Part shown: positions 21,925 through 29,388 of the stretch, in pieces
Numbering within the stretch: the first letter of the stretch is position 1
How the letters are laid out: each line of letters opens with the position of its first letter
IMG/VR virus record: IMGVR_UViG_3300027573_000779
Location: 144,934-208,933 of that record
Strand: one strand, 5' to 3'
Length of the DNA: 64,000 nt
Source: a virus
Program-made: the position numbers and the translations under genes
Notes under the pieces: generated by a model
What the model was told of the DNA's origin: nothing
The model's input: the letters and a program-made list of their open reading frames with translations, nothing else
The model's database searches: none

Positions 21925-22131
21925 TTAAGACCCATTATCAAGGTAACTTATCAAAACATCATTCTGTGCTTGGTCCTTTACTTGGTCCCAAATTGAGTCA
22001 TGAATTGGCCAAATTACGTTCCGAACTTGGTTCTCAACTTGGTCTGGAGTCTGGCCTTTAATTTGGCTTCTCATATGCCACATTTGGCTTCTGACGTGCT
22101 GTTGCCAAATTTGAACCTTTAAAGCATCCAT
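21925..22131 (-). CDS. WDQ family protein
   Basis: A 68-residue protein with MRSQIKGQTPDQVENQVRNV and HDSIWDQVKDQAQND, clear degenerate WDQ units. AAAGGG lies just before ATG, and it follows the membrane micro-protein at 22137 closely. It is the most isolated clear WDQ copy on the left side of the family's range. Confidence 0.7.
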   Translation of the reverse strand: MDALKVQIWQQHVRSQMWHMRSQIKGQTPDQVENQVRNVIWPIHDSIWDQVKDQAQNDVLISYLDNGS

Positions 22132-22136
22132 TCCCT

Positions 22137-22286
22137 TTAATTAATACTATCAATTAGCTTACCAAGAACAGAATTTTTATATCCACTCTCCGTTGCATCC
22201 ATTACGAGACAGACCAACGGAAAAATTGTAATTGTACACACAATCAGCAAAAAAAGGATAATTATTGCTCTGGCAAAAACTCTCAT
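22137..22286 (-). CDS. Small membrane protein, 49 aa
   Basis: ATG 22286 begins one nt after the stop of the gene at 22288. The product has a basic start (MRVFARA), a TM helix (IIILFLLIVCTITIFPLVCL) and a polar tail, so it is probably a single-pass membrane protein. Between a conserved cytosolic gene and a WDQ gene. Confidence 0.55.
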   Translation of the reverse strand: MRVFARAIIILFLLIVCTITIFPLVCLVMDATESGYKNSVLGKLIDSIN

Positions 22287-22287
22287 A

Positions 22288-22503
22288 TTAATCTTTTGTG
22301 TTTATGTTTTCTTCTAAACCCTTAACTATACATTCTGCCCATCGTGCGCCGAACCTCTTGTCATCAAGCTCCTTATCAATTTCCTTTAGAAAGGACTGAA
22401 TGTCTCTGCCTAAACCATCAGGGTAGCCGTCGCCATGCCTATAGACAATGGCTCCAGTTGAATCGTCGCTGTAACAGAAATGAATTGTAGCTCTAGTTGA
22501 CAT
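22288..22503 (-). CDS. Conserved small protein 'MSTRATIHFC' type, 71 aa
   Basis: L-promoter TTGACG/16/TATAAT ends 6 nt before ATG, a near-consensus example. The text STRATIHFCYSDDSTGAIVY followed by RHGDGYPDGLG is a widespread small mobile-element family. Function unknown to me. Confidence 0.7.
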   Translation of the reverse strand: MSTRATIHFCYSDDSTGAIVYRHGDGYPDGLGRDIQSFLKEIDKELDDKRFGARWAECIVKGLEENINTKD

Positions 22504-22533
22504 ATTTGGATTATACGATATCTTTTTAAAACG

Positions 22534-22740
22534 TCAAGCGCCCGTTAATGGTTCAAACGTCCTATCTTTAGGCCAACGGGCTAACCTATGGTCGTTAGCG
22601 TATTTTAGCCAAGCTTCTGCTTTTTCTTTATCCTTCCAAATATTCAAGGCAATCTGGCGCATTTCTAGGGCAGTTTGTTCCTCTTGATAATGCCACATAT
22701 CCCTATCATCTGAGGACTTAATGTCACGCCAAGAAATCAT
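22534..22740 (-). CDS. Small helical protein, 68 aa
   Basis: ATG directly after a canonical GCC/GGC element (AAGCCCTGCGGCGTTTGAGC, then ATATG). Helical, Trp-rich (ALNIWKDKEKAEAWLKYAND). Ends Thr-Gly-Ala with GGGCGCTTGA leading straight into the next L-promoter's TTGACG. Confidence 0.6.
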   Translation of the reverse strand: MISWRDIKSSDDRDMWHYQEEQTALEMRQIALNIWKDKEKAEAWLKYANDHRLARWPKDRTFEPLTGA

Positions 22741-22761
22741 ATGCTCAAACGCCGCAGGGCT

Positions 22762-23001
22762 TTAGCTTTTCGTTTTTATAGGTTTCGCGCTTAGCCAGAG
22801 AGTTTGAACTTTCTTTGATTTGGGAAACAACTTATCTAAAATATTTTCTGCTTCTTTAATGTGATGTTCAAGCGCCGCCTTTGATTGTTCTTTATACTGG
22901 TCACTGGACTGAACGAAACTTTTATATAGCTGGACAATCATATCCAATCTACAGTTAGCGTTCTCAGTTTCGCGAATAAAATCTAAAGCGTTTGTCTTCA
23001 T
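22762..23001 (-). CDS. Helical protein, 79 aa
   Basis: ATG after a GCC/GGC element variant (AACCCTGCGACACTTGAGAG, then TATG). Helical (QYKEQSKAALEHHIKEAENI). Second cistron between the genes at 23023 and 22534. Confidence 0.55.
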   Translation of the reverse strand: MKTNALDFIRETENANCRLDMIVQLYKSFVQSSDQYKEQSKAALEHHIKEAENILDKLFPKSKKVQTLWLSAKPIKTKS

Positions 23002-23022
23002 ACTCTCAAGTGTCGCAGGGTT

Positions 23023-23175
23023 TTAATTCCAAAATGCAATTCCGTGGCTAAATTCTTCTAAATGAAGAGGGTTCATTTCAAGGTCATTTAAACCATGTAT
23101 ATCAATGTAGGCGATAGGCAAATCATCTTTAGCGCCGTTTTTCTCCAGCAATTCTTTAAGTTCTTTCCACGTCAT
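23023..23175 (-). CDS. Small acidic protein, 50 aa
   Basis: ATG 23175 lies 7 nt after L-promoter TTGCGG/16/TATTCT. The opening TWKELKELLEKNGAKDDLPI, then AYIDIHGLNDLE and EEFSHGIAFW, is the pattern of small phage proteins of unknown role. First of a three-gene unit joined by GCC/GGC elements. Confidence 0.6.
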   Translation of the reverse strand: MTWKELKELLEKNGAKDDLPIAYIDIHGLNDLEMNPLHLEEFSHGIAFWN

Positions 23176-23213
23176 AAACAAGAGAATACGATATTTTTTT
23201 TATTCCGCAAGCT

Positions 23214-23588
23214 TTAACTTGGGTTAATAAAAGGATTAAACTTAGACTGAGAGTCAAGATTTCTATCTAAGATGCTCTGTTGCAACATCTTAATAGCTTC
23301 AACGCAATCAGCATCTTTAGGTCCGCGCCCTTTGTTCTTTTTAATGTGATTCCAGATTTTATCTGTAGCACAACACCAAGGAAGATTTGTATTCCAATCA
23401 TTGTCTTCTTTTTGGAAGCCAATACCAACTGTGCCAAACTTGGGAAAACATACAATTGCCTGATTCTTACTAACTTTAACCCGCATCAACCAAAAATCTT
23501 CATCCAATGGAGGAGTTATTAAAAGTGTGTTGCCAAAAGGTTTTGGGTCTTGAATTTTGTTTGAATTAAGTTCAATTGTAAGTTTCAT
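23214..23588 (-). CDS. Hypothetical protein, 124 aa
   Basis: Start moved to ATG 23588, 6 nt after L-promoter TTGATT/16/TATCAT. Beta-rich N-terminal half (LLITPPLDEDFWLMRVKVSK; AIVCFPKFGTVGIGF) and a helical C-terminus with CVEAIKMLQQS. Looks like a small globular domain; family not recognised. Confidence 0.6.
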   Translation of the reverse strand: MKLTIELNSNKIQDPKPFGNTLLITPPLDEDFWLMRVKVSKNQAIVCFPKFGTVGIGFQKEDNDWNTNLPWCCATDKIWNHIKKNKGRGPKDADCVEAIKMLQQSILDRNLDSQSKFNPFINPS

Positions 23589-23611
23589 ATTCAGATGATA
23601 CAAAATCTTTT

Positions 23612-23926
23612 TTAAGAATCAAGCTCTTTTTTAGCTCTTATGTCTATCCCAAATCGACAATAGCCCGCCCAAGCTGGAATGTTTGAGGCTGAACAGACCT
23701 GTAAATTATGCCACTTATGGAATTCTTTGGGCCAATACTTAGGGTCTGCAAGCACTCCTAGCCTAAAGTGTTCCCGCGCCTCATTAGGAGAATCTGCTAG
23801 AATAAAACGCCGCTGGTTCTGATAGCAACCCCACTCGCCTGTAGTCAACAAGTGTTCACTGGTAAAAGTAACCATCCATCGCTTGTCAGGGGGATACAGC
23901 TTGATATCAATTGGGTTTTCATTCAT
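23612..23926 (-). CDS. Hypothetical protein, 104 aa
   Basis: L-promoter TTGACA/16/TATGAT ends 6 nt before ATG. Aromatic-rich with RWMVTFTSEHLLTTGEWGCY and an ADSPNEAREHFRLG helix resembling 'anticipated turn' regions of small phage regulators. No assignment. Confidence 0.55.
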   Translation of the reverse strand: MNENPIDIKLYPPDKRWMVTFTSEHLLTTGEWGCYQNQRRFILADSPNEAREHFRLGVLADPKYWPKEFHKWHNLQVCSASNIPAWAGYCRFGIDIRAKKELDS

Positions 23927-23956
23927 ATCCCAATCATATAATATCTTTTTTAACTG

Positions 23957-24229
23957 TCAACCTTGAAAATCTTCTCTAGGGGTTACCTTTATCTCAAGAG
24001 GAACAACCCAAAAAACCAACAAAAGGTCGCCATTGGGAACCTCTTCGAACCGTCCCACAGTCCAATTAAAAGATTTGTAATCTGCTAGCTTTTGCATCAA
24101 ATGAGCGCCGCCATCTAGCGCCCCTTGCGGACTTTTACAGTTTAAGCCATACACATAAAAAGCCCCTACTGATAAACCTCTGAAGTATACTGCCGTATAT
24201 TCTCTGCTTGGAGTAATAATTGTTTTCAT
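23957..24229 (-). CDS. Hypothetical protein, 90 aa
   Basis: L-promoter TTGCGG/16/TAGAAT ends 9 nt before ATG. The stretch SFNWTVGRFEEVPNGDLLLV resembles the plus-strand gene at 7804-8037, suggesting a shared small family. Function unknown. Confidence 0.55.
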   Translation of the reverse strand: MKTIITPSREYTAVYFRGLSVGAFYVYGLNCKSPQGALDGGAHLMQKLADYKSFNWTVGRFEEVPNGDLLLVFWVVPLEIKVTPREDFQG

Positions 24230-24273
24230 TGTTTTTGTATTCTACAACATCTTTTTTAACCCGCAAGCTTTTC

Positions 24274-25065
24274 TCATAACATGTTTATAGGTTTCAGCGC
24301 CCACCCGAATTGTTGGTTAACTTTAGAATAAAGCTCTCTAATCTCTTGTTCTGCTTTCTCAAGTCGTTCAAAATCAAGTGGATGTGCGTTTTTAACGTGG
24401 TCTCTAGCTTGATGATGCCCCGAATATTTACCCTTTAATAAGATTTGAGTATTACAAAATGAACATTTAAAGTATGTTTTCATCCTTGGCCCTAAAATCT
24501 TTTCTATTGACTGCCACCTTGTAAAAGCTTTCCCTATTAGTTTCTTCAGTCTATTGCGCCAATTGGTTATACGATACCTAGATTGATAGGGTCCGCTCAT
24601 AAAAGTGCTGCCTTTTAAGAAAGTAAAAGTATCTAAAACCGCGCCGCTACAGAAGCTAATCTCATCTTTAAACTTAATTTTGTCACCCTTTTTAACCTTT
24701 ACTGTTGACCGCTTCTTAATGTTCTCCCAACACCTATCGCGCCACTGTTGCGCCCATTCATAAGTTGTTGGTGTTAAAAGCTTTAGGATTCTTTCAGGAC
24801 ACTCAGATTCACAAGGTCCCATTTCCTCACTCATATCCTTGTAGCCAAAATTATAGTAATCGTGTGGTTTATAACCCAACAAGCACACAATACCAATAAC
24901 GCTCTTTCTTGTGCCATCTTCGTTCAGACACTCATAAGCTAGGTAGGCTGTGCGATAACCCTTTACCGCGCAATCAATCACACACCCCTGTTTGCCATTG
25001 AATTCCTTCTCAAAGAATTCTCGAACTGAAACGCCTTGATTTTTGTTTGTAAATGTCCAACCCAT
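24274..25065 (-). CDS. DUF6927-like protein with C-terminal zinc finger
   Basis: A 263-residue protein opening with MGWTFTNKN. The central FGYKDMSEEMGPCESECPER, followed by ILKLLTPTTYEWAQQWRDRC, matches the DUF6927 pattern ('GYKDM.E..GP...CP..IL..L.PT....A..WR..C'). It has an added C-terminal CSFCNTQ...HH...H segment, a C2H2-like zinc site. ATG follows tandem GCC/GGC elements; the promoter TTGACA/16/TATCTT is about 80 nt upstream. Role unknown; the zinc site suggests nucleic-acid or protein contact. Confidence 0.65.
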   Translation of the reverse strand: MGWTFTNKNQGVSVREFFEKEFNGKQGCVIDCAVKGYRTAYLAYECLNEDGTRKSVIGIVCLLGYKPHDYYNFGYKDMSEEMGPCESECPERILKLLTPTTYEWAQQWRDRCWENIKKRSTVKVKKGDKIKFKDEISFCSGAVLDTFTFLKGSTFMSGPYQSRYRITNWRNRLKKLIGKAFTRWQSIEKILGPRMKTYFKCSFCNTQILLKGKYSGHHQARDHVKNAHPLDFERLEKAEQEIRELYSKVNQQFGWALKPINML

Positions 25066-25173
25066 ATGCGCTCAAAAGCCGCGAGGCTTAGTAATTTTTT
25101 GGTTAACGCCGCAGGGCTTAATTGCCCTTAAAGCTATAGACAAGATACACTATCTTTTTAAACTGTCAACGCT

Positions 25174-25365
25174 CTATGAAAGGCTATGCTGTATATGAGC
25201 TAAGTATGAGGCTCTTTTAATCTTCTTCTCTGCTAGGTAAGCTGCCTTTCTCTCCCTTTTGTTTGGGAACAAAGAAAGCATAACGTCTTCGTGATTTGTG
25301 GAATTACCTAATGCGTAAAGAAGATTTTCGGTTTCAAATTGGGTTAATTGAAATGTAACTTTCAT
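25174..25365 (-). CDS. Small helical protein, 63 aa
   Basis: ATGA overlap with the KOW gene upstream, so it is coupled to it. LTQFETENLLYALGNST then basic helices; no motif. Possibly a partner of the KOW protein. Confidence 0.55.
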   Translation of the reverse strand: MKVTFQLTQFETENLLYALGNSTNHEDVMLSLFPNKRERKAAYLAEKKIKRASYLAHIQHSLS

Positions 25366-25562
25366 ATTGAATGCAAACCTGTTTTCTCAAGCTCTTCAGG
25401 ACCAAAAGCAACATTTAACATATCAACCGTAACAGAATAGCAACCGTTTTCGGGTATTAGTCTATTTACAACCCCACATTGACCTTTCCATGCGCCAGTG
25501 AGGATTCTAACCCTGTCGCCAATATTAAAGGATTGCTGTTCTTCTTTTGAGTCTTTATTCAT
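25362..25562 (-). CDS. KOW-domain mini-protein
   Basis: A 66-residue protein whose core FNIGDRVRILTGAWKGQCGV followed by NRLIPENGCYSVTVDMLNV is a KOW motif as in NusG and ribosomal L24/L26 proteins, which contact RNA or ribosomes. It has no NGN domain, so a full NusG role is unlikely. L-promoter TTGACA/16/TATAAT ends 8 nt before ATG. It may act on transcription or translation by binding host components; this is inference. Confidence 0.75.
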   Translation of the reverse strand: MNKDSKEEQQSFNIGDRVRILTGAWKGQCGVVNRLIPENGCYSVTVDMLNVAFGPEELEKTGLHSI

Positions 25563-25594
25563 CTGTGGGGATTATACAAAATCTTTTTAAAATG

Positions 25595-25781
25595 TCAATG
25601 CTCCAAAGCCGCAGGGCTTTTTAATATGAATTGAATATCTGTTGTAATTTGGTCCGCAATTGGGTCCCCAATTTTAACCAACTGTTCGGTCCCAAATGTG
25701 ATTTTCAACTTGTTCTTGAACTTGGTCCCTAATTTCGTACCTAACTTGGTCTTCAAGTGTATCCCAAACTTTCTTCCCTAT
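25595..25781 (-). pseudogene. Broken WDQ family copy
   Basis: A frame with VWDTLEDQVRYEIRDQVQEQ and HIWDRTVG is open from about 25781 but has no start codon; after a GCC/GGC element the expected ATG position reads ATAAAT. It stops at 25674, and a shifted frame continues with KIGDPIADQITTDIQFI to TGA 25595. Two lesions (lost start, frameshift) make this a dead copy. Confidence 0.6.
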
Positions 25782-25787
25782 TTATGC

Positions 25788-25994
25788 TCAGACGCCGCAA
25801 GGCTTAAAGTTTATTGGTATCACCATTACTTCAATTGGTTTAGAATGTTCGCTTGTCCCATAACCCATCTTTAGCGCCGCCGCCCTAGATTTAAATAACT
25901 GGTGCGTGTTAGGCAAAAGCCATCTCTTTCTAAGTATATGTTGTGCTTTTTTATGGTGATAACTCTCACACCAAGAACACCAAGGAATTTTCAT
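25788..25994 (-). CDS. Small basic CxxC protein, 68 aa
   Basis: L-promoter TTGACA/16/TATAAT ends 8 nt before ATG. CSWC near residue 6 then basic sequence with SYHHKKAQHILRKRWLLP. The end (KPCGV) is encoded by a GCC/GGC element that doubles as coding sequence, showing the element can sit inside the gene end. Confidence 0.55.
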   Translation of the reverse strand: MKIPWCSWCESYHHKKAQHILRKRWLLPNTHQLFKSRAAALKMGYGTSEHSKPIEVMVIPINFKPCGV

Positions 25995-26019
25995 ATAGCC
26001 AGATTATACAAAATCTTTT

Positions 26020-26289
26020 TTAAGTGTCAATAATTTCCCGCCTATTGATAATCTTTATTCCCGAATGATGACAGTGTGGACACTTTTCCTCTGCAACTTC
26101 CCCCGTTACTTTAAACTGTGTTCCACAATCACAAGTAAAAGGAGCATGTCTGTTAATATCAGAGAAAACATCTACGGGCGCGTCCTGAAGGGTATAAATT
26201 CTTAAAAGACAGTCGCCTCCTTTCGATTGAGCTTCTTGTTCTAAGCCGCAACCGGGACAATGAATGATAACTGTATCGAAACAACCCAT
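26020..26289 (-). CDS. Zinc-ribbon protein, 89 aa
   Basis: L-promoter TTGACA/15/TATACT ends 6 nt before ATG. CPGC near residue 11, CDC in the middle and CPHC near residue 70 give a two-ribbon layout (HCPGCGLEQEAQSKGGDCLL; EEKCPHCHHSG). Proteins of this form are frequent in large phages; role unknown. Confidence 0.65.
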   Translation of the reverse strand: MGCFDTVIIHCPGCGLEQEAQSKGGDCLLRIYTLQDAPVDVFSDINRHAPFTCDCGTQFKVTGEVAEEKCPHCHHSGIKIINRREIIDT

Positions 26290-26362
26290 ATTAAGAGTAT
26301 ACTAAATCTTTTAAATTGTCAATCGTATTTGTTGAGCATTACGCTCAGGGCACATTTCTTTC

Positions 26363-26689
26363 TTACACTTCATATATACGTCGAGTTCCACACTTAGGAC
26401 ACCAACCGCTTTCGTCAAGGTGACGCGCCTTACAAGTAGGACATATTTCTGTGGGATTTTCAAGCTTTTGGACAAGACCGCCCACCGAAACAATGCTCTT
26501 GTCTTCAATTTCTGCCTTCTTACGCAACCATTCAATTTCCGCGCTCTCCGCACTTTTAGCTGTCAATTCCCTTACAATTTGCATAAGTGTTTGAAACGCA
26601 ATGTTTTTGGTTGTACAAAGTCCATAAGACCTATTAACAAATTGTACTCCGTTGCGTTCAAAAGCTTCTTTAATTTCTTGTTCGGTCAT
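26363..26689 (-). CDS. Zinc-ribbon protein with helical N-terminus, 108 aa
   Basis: Start set to ATG 26689 in an ATGA overlap with the upstream gene. Helical N-terminal domain (TLMQIVRELTAKSAESAEIE) then CPTC...CPKC ribbon at the C-terminus. Probably a small adaptor-like or nucleic-acid-binding protein. Confidence 0.6.
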   Translation of the reverse strand: MTEQEIKEAFERNGVQFVNRSYGLCTTKNIAFQTLMQIVRELTAKSAESAEIEWLRKKAEIEDKSIVSVGGLVQKLENPTEICPTCKARHLDESGWCPKCGTRRIYEV

Positions 26690-26922
26690 CACGATTCCTT
26701 TGTAACATAAGGCCAGTAGATAATATACTCTAATCCCATATTGTCTTGGCAGTATTGTTTTAGTTTCCTGTGTTTCTTGGCTAAATCAATCACCAACTGA
26801 GGATTGCCTGTTACAATTCCCATACATTGGCGACCAAACATTCCGCGCCCCGAATAATCATAGCGCACTTCGCCGCCAACTTCTTCTGAGATTTCTTCAA
26901 TGATTTTTTTGTTGGTTGTCAT
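26689..26922 (-). CDS. Hypothetical protein, 77 aa
   Basis: Start set to ATG 26922 next to the stop of the WDQ gene; the longer frame to 27177 is a shadow of the genes in other frames. Contains EEISEEVGGEVRYDYSGRGM and GNPQLVIDLAKKHRKLKQYC, alternating strands and helices. No family recognised. Confidence 0.55.
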   Translation of the reverse strand: MTTNKKIIEEISEEVGGEVRYDYSGRGMFGRQCMGIVTGNPQLVIDLAKKHRKLKQYCQDNMGLEYIIYWPYVTKES

Positions 26923-26923
26923 A

Positions 26924-27148
26924 CTAAGTGTTAAAGTTTTTATCGTCTTCGGCTTCTTTCTGAGACTGGTTCCGAATTTGACTCCCGATTTGTTCCCAAA
27001 TTTGTTCTCCAATCTGATTCTTGAAGTGTTTCCAAGTATATAGCCAAATATGATTCCCGGTTTGTTCCAATACTTGGTTATTAATGCTATCAGATACTTG
27101 CGATATCTGCTCCCAAACCGGCTCTTTTTTAAAGACAATAATATCCAT
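26924..27148 (-). CDS. WDQ family protein
   Basis: Start probably ATG 27148, which overlaps the upstream protease-like gene end by 20 nt; earlier in-frame ATGs at 27166, 27190 and 27217 exist. C-terminal half has FKNQIGEQIWEQIGSQIRNQ, near-regular WDQ units with Gln and Ile. Operon partner of the genes at 26689 and 26363. Confidence 0.65.
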   Translation of the reverse strand: MDIIVFKKEPVWEQISQVSDSINNQVLEQTGNHIWLYTWKHFKNQIGEQIWEQIGSQIRNQSQKEAEDDKNFNT

Positions 27149-27518
27149 AAACACATCTGCTGCCATTTCGGGTGCAATCATGATTGTCATAAACAACCCC
27201 GTCAATAACAGCAACAAAATGTTTACTAACTTGACAAATTAGCTTACCTTTGGGTAGTTCATTAGCTCTCAAGTGAACTTTACAGCCTTGACCAATAAAC
27301 ATAGTTGGCACCCAAGTCCAACCCAAACTCTTTAAATAGGCTCTCAATACTGACCTTTTTACCCCTCCCTGATAGCCCTTTTTTGGCCGCAAAGCGTCAT
27401 AAATCTCCTGATAAGGTTTACCAGTGACAATCGAAACAGCCCTAACAGAACAGTCACCCGTTTTGCCTTTGTAACCAGCATCAACTCTTCCTCCGTCTGT
27501 CAAAACAACATTGTTCAT
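27129..27518 (-). CDS. Papain-like cysteine protease family protein
   Basis: A 129-residue protein with TGDCSVRAVSIVTGKPYQEI near the N-terminus and VSKHFVAVIDGVVYDNHDC later, giving a Cys...His...Asp/Asn order seen in a widespread phage/plasmid family that I read as papain-like. Conserved PTMFIGQGCKVHLRANELP lies between. Start set to ATG 27518, 6 nt after L-promoter TTGATT/16/TATTAT. Substrate unknown; it heads a four-gene unit that includes a WDQ gene and two further small genes. Confidence 0.75.
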   Translation of the reverse strand: MNNVVLTDGGRVDAGYKGKTGDCSVRAVSIVTGKPYQEIYDALRPKKGYQGGVKRSVLRAYLKSLGWTWVPTMFIGQGCKVHLRANELPKGKLICQVSKHFVAVIDGVVYDNHDCTRNGSRCVYGYYCL

Positions 27519-27548
27519 GCTGCAATAATACAAAGTCTTTTTTAAAAA

Positions 27549-27800
27549 TCAACCTAAAAATTCATTACCGCAAGAGCATTTGTAAGTAACTTTAGAACCA
27601 TTCTGAACAGTTATATAAGTGGTCCCCGGTGGAGGCCAAGGTCCATCATAATCAAGACTAAAATCCTTTGGCAAAACCTCTTCGTCATAAGTGATAGGTT
27701 CAGATTTAACTATTGCCTCAGGGCCAATTTCCTCTTGGCACTTTGGGCAAACCCTGATACCGTCATCAACCTCAGGGGGGTCATTCCAATAATCATTCAT
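27549..27800 (-). CDS. Small zinc-binding protein, 83 aa
   Basis: Start set to ATG 27800 directly after a GCC/GGC element; the longer frame is not supported. CPKC near residue 18 and CSC at the C-terminus, with an acidic, Pro-rich middle (DYDGPWPPPGTTYITV). Third gene of the unit from the 28091 promoter. Confidence 0.55.
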   Translation of the reverse strand: MNDYWNDPPEVDDGIRVCPKCQEEIGPEAIVKSEPITYDEEVLPKDFSLDYDGPWPPPGTTYITVQNGSKVTYKCSCGNEFLG

Positions 27801-27819
27801 ACTCTCAAGCGCCGAGGGG

Positions 27820-27870
27820 TTAAAAAAATTTAATATTCCGAACTTGGTCCCCAACTTGACCTTCGTTCAT
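27820..27870 (-). CDS. Minimal 16-residue WDQ-type ORF
   Basis: ATG 27870 lies 8 nt after the stop of the gene at 27879; the peptide MNEGQVGDQVRNIKFF holds one or two WDQ units and stops just before a GCC/GGC element. It may be a relict or the smallest expressed member of the family. Confidence 0.4.
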   Translation of the reverse strand: MNEGQVGDQVRNIKFF

Positions 27871-27878
27871 AATATCGT

Positions 27879-28091
27879 TCAAAGTTTAATGTCTGGCCCA
27901 CCAATACCCTTGATAATTCCGTTTTCAGCATAGGTAACATACAAAACATGTCTCTCTTCCTCTGAAATGAGACCCGCATCGCCCAAGGCATCAACGTAAC
28001 CCGCCAAATAAGGATTTGGAACTTGGTCCGACTCCTCATACATTTGGACCATAGCTTTTTCAATGAGGGTTATTGCGTGTTCTATGTTCAT
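27879..28091 (-). CDS. Hypothetical acidic protein, 70 aa
   Basis: L-promoter TTGCAG/16/TATCTT ends 6 nt before ATG. Helical (HAITLIEKAMVQMYEESDQV) with DALGDAGLISEEERHVLY that resembles an EF-hand-like or helix-turn segment. No assignment. It is followed by a mini WDQ ORF. Confidence 0.55.
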   Translation of the reverse strand: MNIEHAITLIEKAMVQMYEESDQVPNPYLAGYVDALGDAGLISEEERHVLYVTYAENGIIKGIGGPDIKL

Positions 28092-28130
28092 ACTGCAAAG
28101 ATACAGTATCTTTTTAAACCTGCAAGCCTT

Positions 28131-28568
28131 TTATTCATCGTTCCAACATTGGCACCTAGGATTGTTAGACGACCCACAATACTTGCAGTAACTTTCCCAC
28201 AACCCCAATCTCTCTTCATCCGTTAAACCGGATATAAGAGTTTTGAGATTAGTAAAATTTGGTGGTTGAATGCTCAGCCAGTGCCCCCAATAGATAGGCA
28301 CACAGTTCTTTTGCCATTTACTACACCAGCCAATTCTAGGATGGTCTCTATCTGTCCTAAGAATATCAATAGCCTTTAAAGCCTCATCTTTATAGTTCCG
28401 CCAATAACTTTTGGCATAATCCTCTAAAAGTTCAGTCAAATCTTGTTCGTCCTTTGGTGCACAACCAGTTTGAATAAACAAAACTTCCTTAATATCTACC
28501 CTACCCTCGCAAATATCTCTAATACAACAGGATAGAGAGAAACCTATTAAATGGCGTTCCAGTTCCAT
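28131..28568 (-). CDS. Hypothetical protein with Cys-rich C-terminus, 145 aa
   Basis: Follows the 28582 gene closely and is likely co-transcribed with it. C-terminal YCKYCGSSNNPRCQCWNDE has four Cys and could bind zinc; the rest is helical with LLEDYAKSYWRNYKDEALKA. Function unknown. Confidence 0.55.
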   Translation of the reverse strand: MELERHLIGFSLSCCIRDICEGRVDIKEVLFIQTGCAPKDEQDLTELLEDYAKSYWRNYKDEALKAIDILRTDRDHPRIGWCSKWQKNCVPIYWGHWLSIQPPNFTNLKTLISGLTDEERLGLWESYCKYCGSSNNPRCQCWNDE

Positions 28569-28581
28569 AATTAAAAAAATT

Positions 28582-29010
28582 TTAAATAATTCGTTTGATT
28601 AATTTTAATGAGGGACACAAAGCAATCTTTGACCCGTTTAAAAGCTTAGGTTTGAAAAGCGTCTTTCGCTCGGTTCCTAACGCTTCCCAATTATTCCATA
28701 CGTTCAAACAATCATCAACTGTTTTGGGTGCCCAATTTAAATCAGCCTTATGCTCAACTGATAATGTAAATACTTGTAACGAATCGACTTCCCAAAGCTG
28801 CGTATTAGAAGTAATCGTTAAATTGTTGTATCTTTCTTGACCATCCTCTAGGTTATGATAAGCAAATAATGGAGTGTTGCGGACCTTAGGAAAAGTTTCT
28901 ATATTAGGAATATATTCGACCACTCTAAAGTTCATCCCTTCTGTCTTTAAATGTGGAGTCCATGAATAAAGCTTTCCTTCAAATTCTTGAACAAGTTTGT
29001 AAACTACCAT
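28582..29010 (-). CDS. Hypothetical protein, 142 aa
   Basis: Start set to ATG 29010, 9 nt after L-promoter TTGCGG/16/TATCAT. YSWTPHLKTEGMNFRVVEYI and TFPKVRNTPLFAYHNLEDGQ suggest a small beta domain known from other phage hypothetical proteins. No enzymatic motif seen. Confidence 0.55.
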   Translation of the reverse strand: MVVYKLVQEFEGKLYSWTPHLKTEGMNFRVVEYIPNIETFPKVRNTPLFAYHNLEDGQERYNNLTITSNTQLWEVDSLQVFTLSVEHKADLNWAPKTVDDCLNVWNNWEALGTERKTLFKPKLLNGSKIALCPSLKLIKRII

Positions 29011-29050
29011 AAAAAAGGCATGATACAATATATTTTTTAAACCGCAAGCA

Positions 29051-29383
29051 TTATTTGTCTACAGAGATTGAAAGATAGACAGGATAGTTGATACCAGCTT
29101 CGCTATCAGGAAAAAGGTCGCGTAATATTCTCTCTGCGTAAACATATGTCTCTCCACCCTCACCATCCTTCTTATCGAACCAATTCCAACCTCTAGAATG
29201 AGGGGTCACCCAAAGTTTATGGCCTTTTATTCTTTTGGTTGAGACCGTTATTTTGATGTGGCGAGGCTCTTTACCTAGTAACCTATACACAAAACCCGCA
29301 CATATCGCCATGTGGTCGTTATGCCAGTAAGCGCCGTCATCTAAGGTAAGAAAAAAAGTCAGTTTACTAATCAATTTTCTCAT
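29051..29383 (-). CDS. Paralogue family P4 member, 110 aa
   Basis: Shares the PRHIKITVSTKRIKGHK core and the later YVYAERILRDLFPDSE helix with the genes at 7462, 8042 and 59823. The ATG is preceded by a shortened GCC/GGC element. N-terminal strand LISKLTFFLTLDDGAYW. A 20-40% identity family within one phage is likely from repeated duplication. Confidence 0.6.
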   Translation of the reverse strand: MRKLISKLTFFLTLDDGAYWHNDHMAICAGFVYRLLGKEPRHIKITVSTKRIKGHKLWVTPHSRGWNWFDKKDGEGGETYVYAERILRDLFPDSEAGINYPVYLSISVDK

Positions 29384-29388
29384 GGGGC

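Noticed and set aside
26301-26364. 20-codon ORF (MKCKKEMCPERNAQQIRLTI) after the 26363 gene.
   Set aside because: Runs into the next promoter (TTGACA) and has no own support.
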